A stretch of DNA of 64,000 bases from Streptococcus mitis. Its GTDB lineage: Bacteria; Bacillota; Bacilli; Lactobacillales; Streptococcaceae. The notes under the pieces are model-generated. The model was not told the DNA's origin, ran no database searches, and saw only the letters and a list, made by a program, of their open reading frames with translations. Every line of letters starts with the position of its first letter. The stretch's first letter is position 1. The position numbers were made by a program, and so were the translations under genes. The stretch lies in the NCBI RefSeq assembly GCF_000722765.2, contig NZ_CP028415.1:936501-1000500 (forward strand), in the 5' to 3' direction. Shown here piece after piece: positions 1 to 8,631 of the stretch.

Positions 1-242
1 GCCTGTGAATTTTTAATGGTTGCAGTGTCAGTTCCATTCAAGTAAACCTGTCCACGACTTGGTTTGTCCAGCATAGCTAGGATATTGAGAAGAGTGGATT
101 TACCAGAACCAGACTCACCCATGATGGCAACGTAGTCACCTTTTTCGACGGTAAAGTGAATATCCTTGAGGGCTTCTACTTGGTTGCCCTGAAAACGAGT
201 TTTGTAAATTTTTTGAACGTGTTTTACATCTAAAAGTGTCAT
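1..242 (-). CDS. ABC transporter ATP-binding protein (N-terminal part, cut by window edge)
   Basis: Only the first 80 or so residues are inside the window; the rest lies before position 1. They open MTLLDVKHVQKIYKTRFQG and contain a Walker A motif GESGSGKS at about residues 42-49, followed by the usual 'STLLNILAMLDKP' helix. This is the pattern of MacB/BceA-type exporters of peptides or antibiotics, which hydrolyse ATP on the cytoplasmic face to power a partner FtsX-like permease. The partner is not visible. The start at 242 has a good ribosome site (AAAGGAGATTCTC). A 36-aa ORF lies just upstream in the same direction. The substrate cannot be read from this fragment. Confidence 0.85.
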   Translation of the reverse strand, partial: MTLLDVKHVQKIYKTRFQGNQVEALKDIHFTVEKGDYVAIMGESGSGKSTLLNILAMLDKPSRGQVYLNGTDTATIKNSQ

Positions 243-256
243 GAGAATCTCCTTTC

Positions 257-367
257 TTAATATCCCATCAAATGAAATGTTGCTTGCATCATAGCGCATC
301 CCAGCTGAACGCGCTCGATATCTTTGTGGCTTGGTTTTCTTGTTTTCTTCTGTAAGATTTGTTTCAT
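257..367 (-). CDS. 36-aa peptide upstream of ABC ATPase
   Basis: A short ORF with start at 367, a ribosome site GGAGTAAC 5-6 nt before it and stop at 257, only 14 nt before the ABC ATPase start. The peptide is basic in its first half (MKQILQKKTRKPSHKDIE) and hydrophobic and Met-rich in its second (GCAMMQATFHLMGY). It is probably transcribed together with the transporter. Whether it is a secreted peptide, a leader peptide or a small regulatory subunit cannot be told. I recognise no family. The good ribosome site and tight spacing make it more likely real than chance. Confidence 0.5.
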   Translation of the reverse strand: MKQILQKKTRKPSHKDIERVQLGCAMMQATFHLMGY

Positions 368-670
368 GATGTTACTCCTTTGTTCTTTATGAGTCTAGTT
401 TACATCAAAAAAAGACCGCTTGCCATAACCTAACCTTACAAAAGAGACTTTAATCTTACATTTTTGTAAGATTGGGGGAAATGTAAGCAAAATTACTTAG
501 AAAATTATTTGATTTCCTATTTTTAAAATTGTAAAATATAAGTATGAAAAGGCTTACTTTGGAAAGGAGGAAGCGGGAACTAACATTTGAGTAAGCTTAC
601 CTAGGGTAACACACTATTAAATTGAACACTTACAAATCGTACTACCTATAAGGAAAGAAGGTGCGCTTTA
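368..670. other. Intergenic region, divergent promoters
   Basis: About 300 nt between the minus-strand peptide gene and the plus-strand membrane-protein gene. It must hold promoters for both directions. A repeated motif resembling TCTTACA-N3-TTGTAAGA lies around 450-475 (tcttacatttttgtaagatt), a good palindrome that could be the operator for the transporter unit. No tRNA or long ORF is seen. Confidence 0.4.
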
Positions 671-868
671 ATGAAACATAAAGAACATATACTCATCGGA
701 ATTCTCTATCTCCTCTCTCCATTCATCGGTCAGCTCTTAGTTGAAAAAACATACTTTATCGGTACAGAATTTACAGCTACTGCTTATGCTATTTGCTGGC
801 TATCAGTTGTTATCAGTATCCATCATTTATCAAAAAATGTATTGTCTCAGCATGAAAAATCAGATTAG
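671..868 (+). CDS. Small two-segment membrane protein, function unknown
   Basis: 65 residues with two hydrophobic stretches (about 8-23 and 34-52) separated by a short polar loop, and a charged tail (SQHEKSD). The ribosome site is the GGAAAGAAGG just upstream. It is alone on the plus strand and converges on the PspC gene, sharing a bidirectional terminator with it. I do not recognise a family. The size suggests a small inner-membrane protein or subunit rather than an enzyme. Confidence 0.6.
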   Translation: MKHKEHILIGILYLLSPFIGQLLVEKTYFIGTEFTATAYAICWLSVVISIHHLSKNVLSQHEKSD

Positions 869-932
869 AAATCTAAGTTCAAAATAATATTTTTAGTTTA
901 CAGATGAGACTGGCGAAATATTATTAAAAGTA

Positions 933-979
933 AAAAAGCTTTAAATCAAGCAGTTTAGACTATTGATTTAAAGCTTTTT
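933..979. terminator. Bidirectional intrinsic terminator
   Basis: A 17-bp perfect inverted repeat (AAAAAGCTTTAAATCAA and its complement) around a 13-nt loop, with A/T runs on both sides. It lies between two convergent genes and can end transcription from both. Confidence 0.85.
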
Positions 980-1005
980 GCTTATTCCAAATCTTCTGTA
1001 GAATC

Positions 1006-1278
1006 TCACCAAAACCAGCCTTCATTGTCGTCAATGGCTTGGGCTTCTTTGCGTTTTCGTGGGCCTGTTCCGTACATTTCTGCTTCGATTTCTTCCTTGG
1101 TAGGCATGATAGAAGCTAGGATGATATAGATAATCACGCCAAGTCCAAAGTTTGCAACTGTAAAAATGGCAAACAGAAAACGAACAAGGGTAACATCAAA
1201 GTTCCACTTGTCTGACAGACCTGCCAGAACTCCTGAAATCATACGATTTCGTCTCATTTTATAAAATTTACTGTTCAT
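1006..1278 (-). CDS. PspC-domain membrane protein
   Basis: A 90-residue protein from the start at 1278 (ribosome site AGAGGAAATATC; an earlier in-frame ATG at 1308 has none). Residues about 1-60 form a PspC domain: the basic 'RNRMISGVLAGLSDKW' entry, then 'FDVTLVRFLFAIF' and a long transmembrane segment to about 55. The tail is charged and ends GWFW. PspC proteins act at the membrane in envelope-stress signalling; no PspA or other Psp partner is nearby, so its role here is only inferred. It follows sprT and tex on the same strand. Confidence 0.85.
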   Translation of the reverse strand: MNSKFYKMRRNRMISGVLAGLSDKWNFDVTLVRFLFAIFTVANFGLGVIIYIILASIMPTKEEIEAEMYGTGPRKRKEAQAIDDNEGWFW

Positions 1279-1336
1279 GATATTTCCTCTTTCTGCTAGG
1301 TTAGACATAGTATATCACGGGTAGGCTCGGCTTTCA

Positions 1337-1786
1337 TCAGTCCTCAGGCTGATTTATTAGTAGCAATTTACCTCGACAAAGTCCACAGCGATAGCGTTTG
1401 GTATCAATCCTTCGCTTGCGCTGATACCTTTGCTGGCAGGATTGACAACGATAAAGCTTGAGTGGTTTGGAGTTGCTATTGGGCAAGGATGGTACAAAGC
1501 GTAATCCATCCACTGCTTTCAAAAGTTCCTTAAAATCCCGATCCTTGTGTTGATAGCCCTTCCCTTGAAAATAGAGGTGATAATGACAGAGTTCATGTCG
1601 GACAATTTTCCTAAAAACGTCCAACCCCAGTTCCTGATAAACCTTAGGATTAAAATCCAAATGCCCATCTTTGGGGAAAAATCGTCCACCTGTCGAACGT
1701 AGACGAGAATTCCACTGAACATGATGGATAAAAGGTCTGCCGAAGTCTTCTAGTGAAACCTGCTTAACGTAATCAGTCAGTTTCAT
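1337..1786 (-). CDS. SprT-like zinc metalloprotease family protein
   Basis: 149 residues of the SprT/YpaA type. The zinc-binding HELCH motif is at 64-68 with its glutamate base at 65, and a four-cysteine treble (YRCQSC ... YRCGLC) near the C terminus can hold a second zinc. Eukaryotic relatives (Spartan) cut DNA-protein crosslinks; the bacterial role is not settled. The start at 1786 lies 14 nt inside the end of tex, so translation is probably coupled. This tex-sprT order is known from pneumococci. Confidence 0.88.
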   Translation of the reverse strand: MKLTDYVKQVSLEDFGRPFIHHVQWNSRLRSTGGRFFPKDGHLDFNPKVYQELGLDVFRKIVRHELCHYHLYFQGKGYQHKDRDFKELLKAVDGLRFVPSLPNSNSKPLKLYRCQSCQQRYQRKRRIDTKRYRCGLCRGKLLLINQPED

Positions 1787-3902
1787 TTGGAGCTAGGAGC
1801 GACAGATTGACTTTTTCACGTTCAGTATCAATTTTCTTAACCCAAACGGTCACCAAATCTCCGACTGACACTACTTGGCTGGGATGTTTAATAAATTTAC
1901 GACTCATGTGGGAAATATGAATCAGACCGTCCTCATGAATCCCAATGTCGACGAAGGCTCCAAAGTCAACGACGTTACGCACAACACCTTCTAGCTTCTG
2001 ACCTACCAGTAGGTCTTTGATATCTAGGACATCTTGGCGAAGCACAGGTGCATCAAAGGAATCACGGAAATCTCGACCTGGTTTGAGAAGATCTGCAATG
2101 ATATCTTTAAGAGTTTCTGGACCAAGATTCAGTTCTTGCGCCATTTCCTTGACTGAAAGCGACTTGAGTTTGCCTTGGGCTTCTTCGTTTAGGTCTTTAA
2201 TATCTAAACGTTTGAAGAGCTCCTTAACAGCAGAGTAATTTTCTGGGTGAACTCCTGTATTATCAAGGATATTGCTACTTTCAGGGATACGAAGGAAACC
2301 AGCTGCCTGTTCAAAGGCCTTGGCCCCCAGACGAGGAACTTTCTTGATTTGAGCGCGTGAAGTGATTTTTCCTTCTTCTTCGCGGTATTTGACAATATTT
2401 TCAGAGATAGTTTTGTTGAGTCCAGCTACGTGTGAAAGAAGAGCAGGACTGGCTGTATTAACATTGACACCGACTTGGTTCACCACGGTATCCACGACAA
2501 AGTCCAGACTCTCAGACAATTTCTTCTGGCTGACATCGTGCTGATACTGACCGACACCAATTGACTTAGGATCGATTTTGACCAATTCTGCAAGCGGATC
2601 TTGCAAACGACGGGCGATAGAAATGGCAGAGCGTTTTTCAACGGTCAAGTCTGGGAACTCCTGACGAGCAAGTTCGCTGGCAGAGTAGACCGAAGCACCA
2701 CTTTCATTGACAATGACATAGCTGACTTCAGGAAAATCTTTAAGAACTTCCGCCACAAAGGCTTCACTTTCACGACTGGCCGTTCCATTTCCGATGGCAA
2801 TAATCTCTACACCGTATTGACCAATCAAGTCTGCCAAATCTTTCTTGGCTTCTTCGATTTGACGAGCTGATGCTGGTTTGACAGGATAAATGACCTGAGT
2901 TGTCAGCATTTTTCCTGTTGCATCAACGACAGCTAGCTTGGCACCTGTACGAAAGGCTGGGTCAAACCCAAGAACCACGCGCCCTTTCAGTGGAGCAACC
3001 AAGAGGAGATTGCGTAGGTTGTCAGAAAAGAGTTGGATAGCTCCTTCTTCTGCTTTCTCAGTTAGTTCTGTCCGAATACGACGCTCGATAGCAGGCAAGA
3101 CTTTTTTCTTAACTGACTGTTGAACAACTTCATCTATATAGGCGTTTTTCACCTTGAAACGAGTTGCAAAGAAAGCTAGAATGCGGTCTATTGCATGTTC
3201 AAAACCGACCTTCAAGACACCTAGCTTTTCCCCACGATTGAGGGCCAATGTACGATAACCCTGCATATTTTCAACCGTCTCTGAAAAATCATAATAAATC
3301 TGAAAAACCTGCTTTTCATCAAGACTTTCATCCTTGACTTGAGAAGTGAGTTTAGAGTGTCTCAACACCTCCTGATAAGTTAGAGCGCGTAAATTGACAT
3401 CCTCCGATAAGGCTTCGACCAAGATATCAACTGCACCAGCCAAAGCCTCCTTACCAGTCGCAAATCCTTCACAGACGAACTTTTCAGCTTCCTTCTCTAA
3501 GCCAGCTACATTCTGCAAAATCAAGCGAGCAAGTGGGAAGAGTCCGGCTTCACGGGCAATAGTTGCCTTGGTCCGACGCTTTTCCTTGTATGGAAGATAA
3601 AGTTCTTCTACTTCTGCTAGTTTTTCGGCTGCTAAGATAGCTTCTTCCAACTCCTTTGTCAACTTGCCTTGTTCTTGAATCTTAGCCAAGACAGCTTCCT
3701 TACGGTCGTTGAGATTTGTCAGACTTTTATCCAAGTCGATAATGGCCTTAATCGTCACCTCATCCAGACTACCAGTCATGTCCTTGCGATAACGCGCGAT
3801 AAAGGGAATAGTCGCCCCTTCAGCTGTCAAACTTAGAACGGTATCAATTTGCTTTAAAGTCACTCCCAAATCTTGGGAGATTTTTTCATATTTTTTATCC
3901 AT
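1773..3902 (-). CDS. tex: Tex family RNA-binding transcription accessory protein
   Basis: 709 residues from the start at 3902 ([14 protein letters not shown]), the usual Tex length; the ORF runs 11 codons further upstream without support. Order of parts: N-terminal helical region, YqgF/RNase H-like fold around '[19 protein letters not shown]', paired helix-hairpin-helix motifs ('[15 protein letters not shown]'), and a C-terminal S1 domain ('[16 protein letters not shown]') that binds RNA. Tex proteins act in the cytoplasm with RNA polymerase or ribosomes and affect expression of toxins and capsule. The stop overlaps the sprT start. All plus-strand ORFs inside are shadows. Confidence 0.95.
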   Translation of the reverse strand: MDKKYEKISQDLGVTLKQIDTVLSLTAEGATIPFIARYRKDMTGSLDEVTIKAIIDLDKSLTNLNDRKEAVLAKIQEQGKLTKELEEAILAAEKLAEVEELYLPYKEKRRTKATIAREAGLFPLARLILQNVAGLEKEAEKFVCEGFATGKEALAGAVDILVEALSEDVNLRALTYQEVLRHSKLTSQVKDESLDEKQVFQIYYDFSETVENMQGYRTLALNRGEKLGVLKVGFEHAIDRILAFFATRFKVKNAYIDEVVQQSVKKKVLPAIERRIRTELTEKAEEGAIQLFSDNLRNLLLVAPLKGRVVLGFDPAFRTGAKLAVVDATGKMLTTQVIYPVKPASARQIEEAKKDLADLIGQYGVEIIAIGNGTASRESEAFVAEVLKDFPEVSYVIVNESGASVYSASELARQEFPDLTVEKRSAISIARRLQDPLAELVKIDPKSIGVGQYQHDVSQKKLSESLDFVVDTVVNQVGVNVNTASPALLSHVAGLNKTISENIVKYREEEGKITSRAQIKKVPRLGAKAFEQAAGFLRIPESSNILDNTGVHPENYSAVKELFKRLDIKDLNEEAQGKLKSLSVKEMAQELNLGPETLKDIIADLLKPGRDFRDSFDAPVLRQDVLDIKDLLVGQKLEGVVRNVVDFGAFVDIGIHEDGLIHISHMSRKFIKHPSQVVSVGDLVTVWVKKIDTEREKVNLSLLAPNETD

Positions 3903-4130
3903 GAATCTATTATACCATAAGCTAATAGTATTCAAATTATCTCTTACAATTTTAAAACATAGGTTGGGAAATAAATTTACTTCATTTCAATATTCTATTC
4001 ATTCAGAAGGTTGCAATTTAATTCTAATAGTTTACAAAAGGACTAGTGATTAATTTCACTGTTTTTATTTTTTACAAAACGCTTTATAAAGCTATTTGTT
4101 GAAGTTAACGAATCAATTTTCAGAGCAAAT

Positions 4131-4156
4131 AAAAAACCGCAAGCCTGAGCCTGCGG
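4131..4156 (-). terminator. Intrinsic terminator
   Basis: Stem CCGCAGGC/GCTTGCGG with a short loop and six U, read on the minus strand. It is the second of two tandem terminators after the ncRNA at 4185-4309 and would end readthrough before tex. Confidence 0.75.
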
Positions 4157-4184
4157 TGAGTGTAATCTATTTTGAAATTTCAAA

Positions 4185-4309
4185 TAAAAAAGGAGCATTT
4201 AAGCCCCTCCTTTGAAATAACGGACACTTGGCTGGTCGGTGTACCCAGCATCTCAGATACCTTTTTCAAGGTGCGGCAGGAACCTTTCTGCCCTCAAATG
4301 TCTTTCGTT
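4185..4309 (-). ncRNA. Unidentified structured small RNA, about 125 nt
   Basis: A free-standing RNA unit on the minus strand with its own strong promoter (4316-4344) and a terminator (stem AAAGGAG/CTCCTTT, U run at 4185-4190). There is no ORF with a ribosome site inside. It folds as a closed multi-branch structure: an outer helix TAACG/CGTTA plus GACATTTG/CAAGTGTC encloses three hairpins, GGCAG/CTGCC, ACCTT-GAAA-AAGGT and GCTGG/CCAGC. The GAAA-capped hairpin and the compact junction suggest selection on structure. It does not match the conserved parts of 4.5S RNA, 6S, tmRNA, RNase P RNA or the riboswitches I know. No downstream gene is close enough to make it an obvious leader; tex starts 280 nt away behind a second terminator. 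Confidence 0.7.
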
Positions 4310-4315
4310 AATGTT

Positions 4316-4344
4316 ATTCTAGCACTATCTACTTTTTTTGTCAA
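4316..4344 (-). promoter_or_regulatory. Sigma-A promoter of the small RNA
   Basis: Minus strand: -35 TTGACA (4339-4344), 17-nt spacer, -10 TAGAAT (4316-4321). Near-consensus, placing the start of the RNA at about 4309. Confidence 0.8.
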
Positions 4345-4355
4345 GTTTTCTCAAT

Positions 4356-4706
4356 CTACCCAGACTTAATACGACTTTGTAACTTGAAATCTTGTAAGCG
4401 ATACATGGTCGGAACATAAAAGAAATCTCCACTTTTATGTAACTTGATGGCAACAAGAACATTATCATCAAATCTTTTAACATATTCAAAACTAGCATCT
4501 TTCTCTCGTGGATTGACCCCAACGAAATCTGGATTACTTAGTATAAGTTCCAGATCTTCGATATGATGAATCACATCATTATGATACCGTTTCAGCATAT
4601 GACTTCTTAAACCTTCTTTGTTAACTTTGATATCACTAGCTTCAAGAACAATATTAAAAATTTCTTTTATTTCGTCAGTAACCTAACCGATCTTTTTTTG
4701 TTCCAT
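4356..4706 (-). pseudogene. PBECR-type (barnase/EndoU/RelE-like nuclease fold) protein with in-frame stop
   Basis: Reading from an ATG at 4706 with a strong ribosome site (GGAGGAAACG) gives MEQKKIG, then a TAG at 4683-4685, then an uninterrupted 109 codons to 4356. The long part ends with the run 'FDDNVLVAIKLHKSG' ... 'FYVPTMYRLQDFKLQSR', which I associate with the phage-barnase-EndoU-ColicinE5/D-RelE-like (PBECR) nuclease fold. A single base change (TTG to TAG) would explain the break. A shorter product from the ATG at 4598 is possible but lacks a convincing ribosome site. Family call is from memory and moderate. Confidence 0.6.
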
Positions 4707-4861
4707 CGTTTCCTCCATTATTCCACAATTATTATATCACAATCATAGTGTATATTAGGATATATCACGCTCTATTATTCGTTAGATCCTCAATTTTAAC
4801 TTTTCCCTTTTCCTCAAAATAATAGTATAATAGAGGTAGAATTTAGAATCGAGGTACACCT

Positions 4862-4993
4862 ATGGCTGTAAAATTTACAAAACGAGACGACTTGGACAAG
4901 ATGTTTGAAGAGTTTGCTAAACTCCCTGATTTGAAACAAGTCACTTTCCCTGATGACAAAGAGAAAAAAGCCAAAGCAGAAAAGAAAAACTAG
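4862..4993 (+). CDS. SPJ_0845 family small protein
   Basis: A 43-residue, highly charged protein (MAVKFTKRDDLDKMFEEFAK ... lysine-rich tail). It starts 10 nt after GAGGTA and its stop abuts the permease start at 4994, so the two are one transcription unit. I recognise it as the pneumococcal small protein NCBI calls the SPJ_0845 family; its role is unknown. It is predicted soluble and helical. The promoter is probably the TATAAT-like ATAGTATAATAG at about 4820-4831. Confidence 0.8.
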   Translation: MAVKFTKRDDLDKMFEEFAKLPDLKQVTFPDDKEKKAKAEKKN

Positions 4994-5899
4994 ATGACTG
5001 CTTTCCAACAACTCCCATCTAGTGTGCTTCAGACTGGAGCTATTTTCCTCTCCATTATCATTGAAGCCCTCCCTTTCGTGCTGATAGGAAGTATTGTCTC
5101 AGGGCTGATTGAGGTCTATATCACACCTGACAAGGTTTATCATTTTCTCCCTCGAAATCGTTGGGGGAGAATCTTTTTTGGCACCTTCGTCGGGATACTT
5201 TTTCCCTCTTGTGAATGTGGAATTGTTCCCATTATCAATCGTTTTCTGGAAAAGAAGGTCCCCAGTTACACGGCTGTTCCCTTTCTTGTGACAGCACCTG
5301 TTATCAATCCCATTGTTCTCTTTGCGACCTATTCTGCCTTTGGGAACTCCTTCCATGTCGCTCTGTTACGAGCTCTAGGTTCCATTGTAGTGGCTGTGAT
5401 ACTTGGGATTTTTCTAGGATTCTTCTGGCAAGAACCGATTCAGAAAGAAAATCGTTTGGCCTGTCATGAGCACGATTTTTCTCATTTGAGTTTTGCAAAA
5501 AAAATTTTTCAGGTCTTTGTGCAAGCCATTGATGAATTTTTTGATACGGGACGCTATTTGGTATTTGGCTGTCTCTTTGCCTCTGTTATACAGGTCTATG
5601 TTCCGACACGGATTCTGACCTCTATCAGTGCGACCCCTCTTTTTGCCATCCTGCTCTTGATGCTTTTGGCCTTTCTTCTTTCTCTCTGCAGTGAGGCGGA
5701 TGCCTTTATCGGTGCTTCTCTTCTCTCAAGTTTCGGCTTAGCACCAGTTCTGGCCTTTCTGGTGATTGGTCCAATGCTGGATATCAAAAATATTCTCATG
5801 ATGAAAAATTACTTGAAAGCACGATTTATCAGTCACTTCATTATGATTGTGACTCTTGTCATCTTAGTATATTCTCTCTTGATTGGAGTCATCCTATGA
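4994..5899 (+). CDS. Permease, UPF0718/COG0701 family
   Basis: 301 residues, about eight hydrophobic segments. The family's cysteine motif PSCECGIVPI lies near residues 73-82 and the acidic 'CSEADAFIGAS' segment near 235. COG0701 permeases are linked to metal or two-carbon organic ion export, but substrate is not established. The stop overlaps the next gene by 4 nt (ATGA), typical of the two-gene unit found across Firmicutes (ycgR-ycgQ in B. subtilis). Confidence 0.88.
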   Translation: MTAFQQLPSSVLQTGAIFLSIIIEALPFVLIGSIVSGLIEVYITPDKVYHFLPRNRWGRIFFGTFVGILFPSCECGIVPIINRFLEKKVPSYTAVPFLVTAPVINPIVLFATYSAFGNSFHVALLRALGSIVVAVILGIFLGFFWQEPIQKENRLACHEHDFSHLSFAKKIFQVFVQAIDEFFDTGRYLVFGCLFASVIQVYVPTRILTSISATPLFAILLLMLLAFLLSLCSEADAFIGASLLSSFGLAPVLAFLVIGPMLDIKNILMMKNYLKARFISHFIMIVTLVILVYSLLIGVIL

Positions 5900-6711
5900 T
5901 TCGATTTTTAGTTTTAGCTGGCTATTTTGAATTGACCATTTATCTCCATCTGTCGGGCAAATTAAACCAGTACATCAACATGCACTATTCCTATCTGGCC
6001 TATATTTCCATGGTACTTTCCTTTATCTTGGCTATTGTTCAATTGTATATCTGGATGAAGCAAGTCAAAACCCATAGTCATCTGAACAGCCGTTTGGCTA
6101 AAGGAACTAGTATTGCTCTTCTTGCCATTCCAATTGTCGTCGGCTTAACTTTCCCAACTGTTAGCTTGGATTCTCAGACCGTTTCTGCCAAAGGCTATCA
6201 TTTCCCCTTATCAGAAGGCACGGATCAAGCCATTCAGACAAGTGAAGGAACGACAAGCCAATATTTGAAACCAGATACCAGTTCTTATTTTTCAAAATCA
6301 GCTTATGAAAAGGAAATGCGAACTGCGGCGGATAAATACTTGTCCCAAGATAGTATTCAGATCACCAACGAAAACTATATGGAAGTCATGGAGGCTATCT
6401 ACGACTATCCAGATGAGTTTGAGGGTAAGACAGTCCAGTTCACAGGCTTTGTCTATAATGACCCCAGTCATACCAATAGCCAATTTCTGTTCCGCTTCGG
6501 TATTATTCACTGTATCGCGGATTCAGGTGTCTATGGATTGCTGACCAAGGGAAATACCCGTCAGTATGAGAACAACACTTGGATAACAGCCAAAGGAAAA
6601 CTGGTCAATCACTACCATAAAGAACTCAAACAAAACCTCCCAACCTTGGAAATTGACAGTTTTACCAAAGTCGATAAACCAGAAAATCCCTATGTGTATC
6701 GCGTGTTTTAA
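5896..6711 (+). CDS. TIGR03943 (DUF1980, YcgQ-like) permease subunit
   Basis: 271 residues. Three membrane segments lie in the first 95 residues; the rest is a soluble, probably extracytoplasmic domain ending with the conserved core 'VQFTGFVYNDPSH', 'FRFGIIHCIADSGVYGLL' and 'NTWITAKGKL'. It is translated from within the end of the permease gene, and the two presumably form one membrane complex. Transport function is inferred from the family; substrate unknown. Confidence 0.85.
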   Translation: MIRFLVLAGYFELTIYLHLSGKLNQYINMHYSYLAYISMVLSFILAIVQLYIWMKQVKTHSHLNSRLAKGTSIALLAIPIVVGLTFPTVSLDSQTVSAKGYHFPLSEGTDQAIQTSEGTTSQYLKPDTSSYFSKSAYEKEMRTAADKYLSQDSIQITNENYMEVMEAIYDYPDEFEGKTVQFTGFVYNDPSHTNSQFLFRFGIIHCIADSGVYGLLTKGNTRQYENNTWITAKGKLVNHYHKELKQNLPTLEIDSFTKVDKPENPYVYRVF

Positions 6712-6736
6712 AAAGCAAACTAAATCAATTAAAAAC

Positions 6737-6789
6737 AAAACGAACAAGTTCTCTTCTGAATGACAGAAAAAGAGCCTGTTCGTTTTTTG
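6737..6789 (+). terminator. Intrinsic terminator after the permease pair
   Basis: Imperfect stem AACGAACA...TGTTCGTT with bulges, followed by a T run at 6782-6787. Confidence 0.65.
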
Positions 6790-6851
6790 TTATCTGAGTA
6801 TTAATGATTTTTAGATTTAAATCTTATAACATTTTAAGTAATACAAGTAGC

Positions 6852-7568
6852 TCATTGAGAATAAGCGAGCCACTTATTAATTATACTAGCGATTTCTTTG
6901 GGTGCTTCAGTATAAAGCTCATGGCTAACGTTTTCTAGAAAAATAGTATCAAAATAATCTGGCAGTTCTTTTAAGGCTTCCTCTCTCCATGTAGCTTCAT
7001 TAGGATAGCGAGGACTAATAAACAAGGTATCTCCCACTTCTCTCTTAAAAGCTTGTATTTTCCTCCGTAGGCGGAGTATCGCTTCTATATTTTCATAATT
7101 TATAGCCAACTCATATCTATTATACTCCGCATTCCAGTGATAGGACTGTCTTACGGCTTTCTCCATATTTTCTGACCAATACTTTGCTTCAGATTTCTCT
7201 TTAGAAATAAGAAGAGCTAAGTCTGAAACGACTTGAGATTCGATATAGTTTTTAGCTTCCTCTAACTCTGTATCTAAAGGTAAAATCTTATCTAAATCTA
7301 GATAGCCACCATCCAAAAGAATTAGTTTTTTCACTTCATAAAATTCCGATGCAAGATAACGCGCCAAATCTCCTCCAAGAGAATGACCTATCAGACAGAT
7401 AGATTCTTCCTCTACAATCTCATTTTTAAACCATGATTTCAATTCTGTTTCATCTCGAAGATACTTTTCATATGGATTTAAAAAATAAACTTGCGAATCT
7501 AGTTCTTGAAGAAAATCCTTGCTATGATAGACATTGCTTCCCAAACCGCCAATAAAATATATTTTCAT
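6852..7568 (-). CDS. Alpha/beta hydrolase
   Basis: 238 residues with the nucleophile elbow GHSLGGD (Ser63) and a late histidine in 'NVSHELYTEAP' suited to the catalytic triad. No signal peptide. Substrate unknown; the protein resembles small serine esterases/lipases of the RBBP9 or lysophospholipase type. It ends the minus-strand run of the accessory region and is 3 nt downstream of the 103-aa gene, so both are likely one unit. Confidence 0.8.
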   Translation of the reverse strand: MKIYFIGGLGSNVYHSKDFLQELDSQVYFLNPYEKYLRDETELKSWFKNEIVEEESICLIGHSLGGDLARYLASEFYEVKKLILLDGGYLDLDKILPLDTELEEAKNYIESQVVSDLALLISKEKSEAKYWSENMEKAVRQSYHWNAEYNRYELAINYENIEAILRLRRKIQAFKREVGDTLFISPRYPNEATWREEALKELPDYFDTIFLENVSHELYTEAPKEIASIINKWLAYSQ

Positions 7569-7571
7569 TCT

Positions 7572-7883
7572 CTACTTAATACTATGCTTGTTCATCTTTT
7601 GTTCAAAGATAGTTGTGATAATCTGACGCAATTCTTCGCGTTCTTTTTCTGGAATCTCACCACTTGTTTGAGCTGCAGCGTAGAGTTCAGGATGTTCAAT
7701 TGAAATGCGTTTAATCGTACGTGTCGTAGCGTGTTTTCTGACGAAAAATGGGATTCGCTTAATCAAGTCTTGTGGTACTAGCGCAAGAATCTTTTCGGCA
7801 GTTTCCTTGTCACTAATCTTAGACGTCGTAAGTCCCTTCTTAATCATTTCCTGTTCTTTTTCTGTAAAATCTTTTAATTCCAT
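7572..7883 (-). CDS. Conserved-looking 103-aa cytoplasmic protein, unknown
   Basis: A charged, helical protein without membrane segments (MELKDFTEKEQEMIKKGLT ... 'IPFFVRKHATTRTIKRISI'). A ribosome site AGGAGGACAAATCG precedes the start. Three nucleotides separate its stop from the hydrolase start, pointing to co-transcription. I recognise no family or catalytic motif. Confidence 0.7.
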   Translation of the reverse strand: MELKDFTEKEQEMIKKGLTTSKISDKETAEKILALVPQDLIKRIPFFVRKHATTRTIKRISIEHPELYAAAQTSGEIPEKEREELRQIITTIFEQKMNKHSIK

Positions 7884-7995
7884 TCGATTTGTCCTCCTAT
7901 TTACTCTAAGTTAAATTATATACCAATCCGGATAAAACTACAAATAGACTGTTTTGAAATATGTGCAATACTGTGAAGAAGACTCTGATTTTTAA

Positions 7996-8175
7996 TTATG
8001 AATCTTCCTTCTCAGTCACTTCCCATACTTCTGATTGATAACCTGCCCCATCAATATCGTATCTTTAGATATAACCAATAAATGTTTCATTTTTTCGTGG
8101 TTCCTGGCTATTAATGATTGACTCATCAAAAATATAAATAAAAGATCCCCCAACGTGAAAAATCTTATCTGATTT
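7996..8175 (-). pseudogene. Remnant of a small protein gene with stop codons
   Basis: Minus-strand reading gives a coherent protein-like stretch (DKIFHVGGSFIYIFDESI ... NETFIGYI, stop, RYDIDGAGYQSEVWEVTE) broken by an in-frame TAA at about 8065 and by another TAA just upstream of the DKIF segment. There is no start codon with a ribosome site. The composition and length fit a decayed gene of about 60-100 codons beside the small genes of the island. Family unknown. Confidence 0.45.
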
Positions 8176-8308
8176 TTAAAGTATATCGGAAGAAACTTGG
8201 AGAAGTTATCACAAAAACTCCATAATATTCATATTAGTTTTCACCATTACGAATATTATAGAGTTAATAACTGATGTTGATTTTAAATATAGTTATTTTA
8301 TATAATGC

Positions 8309-8563
8309 CTAGTCTTCCTGCCAAAATATATACGTAATATTTTCTAAATGAACGATATACTTAAACTCTAGAAAATCTGGCTCTTCATAATAATCAATAG
8401 AATCAAAGAAAAAATAATCATACTCAATTTTTTTAGAATGTTTGTATATGTACAAGCTATGAGGATGATTTTTGTTACCCCAAAAATCTATCTCTATATG
8501 ATGGATATCCTTCTCTTTATAATGTCTCTCTATAAATTGATTAACAGCCTCAACATATTCCAT
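8309..8563 (-). CDS. 84-aa acidic protein, paralogue of the protein at 20897-21163
   Basis: Aromatic and acidic (MEYVEAVNQFIERHYKEKD ... 'YDYFFFDSIDYYEE' ... 'YIVHLENITYIFWQED'). It aligns end to end with the 88-aa protein at 20897: both start ME(Y/F)-(V/I)-x-A-x-NQFIE, share YDYFFFD-x-IDYYE and end NLEN/HLEN-x-x-Y-(I/V)FW. The ribosome site is GAGGTAAATA. It sits immediately downstream of the helicase-nuclease gene. Function unknown; the fold may be a small immunity- or antitoxin-like protein, which is a guess from size and charge only. Confidence 0.7.
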   Translation of the reverse strand: MEYVEAVNQFIERHYKEKDIHHIEIDFWGNKNHPHSLYIYKHSKKIEYDYFFFDSIDYYEEPDFLEFKYIVHLENITYIFWQED

Positions 8564-8631
8564 TATTTACCTCGTAATTATTATTAGGAAACTTAACTTA
8601 GCATTCTATACTAGTAAATGATTTAGATTGC

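Noticed and set aside
544..594. A 16-codon ORF (MKRLTLERRKRELTFE) right after a TAAAAT element
   Set aside because: No ribosome site and very short; a leaderless peptide is possible but not supported by anything else.
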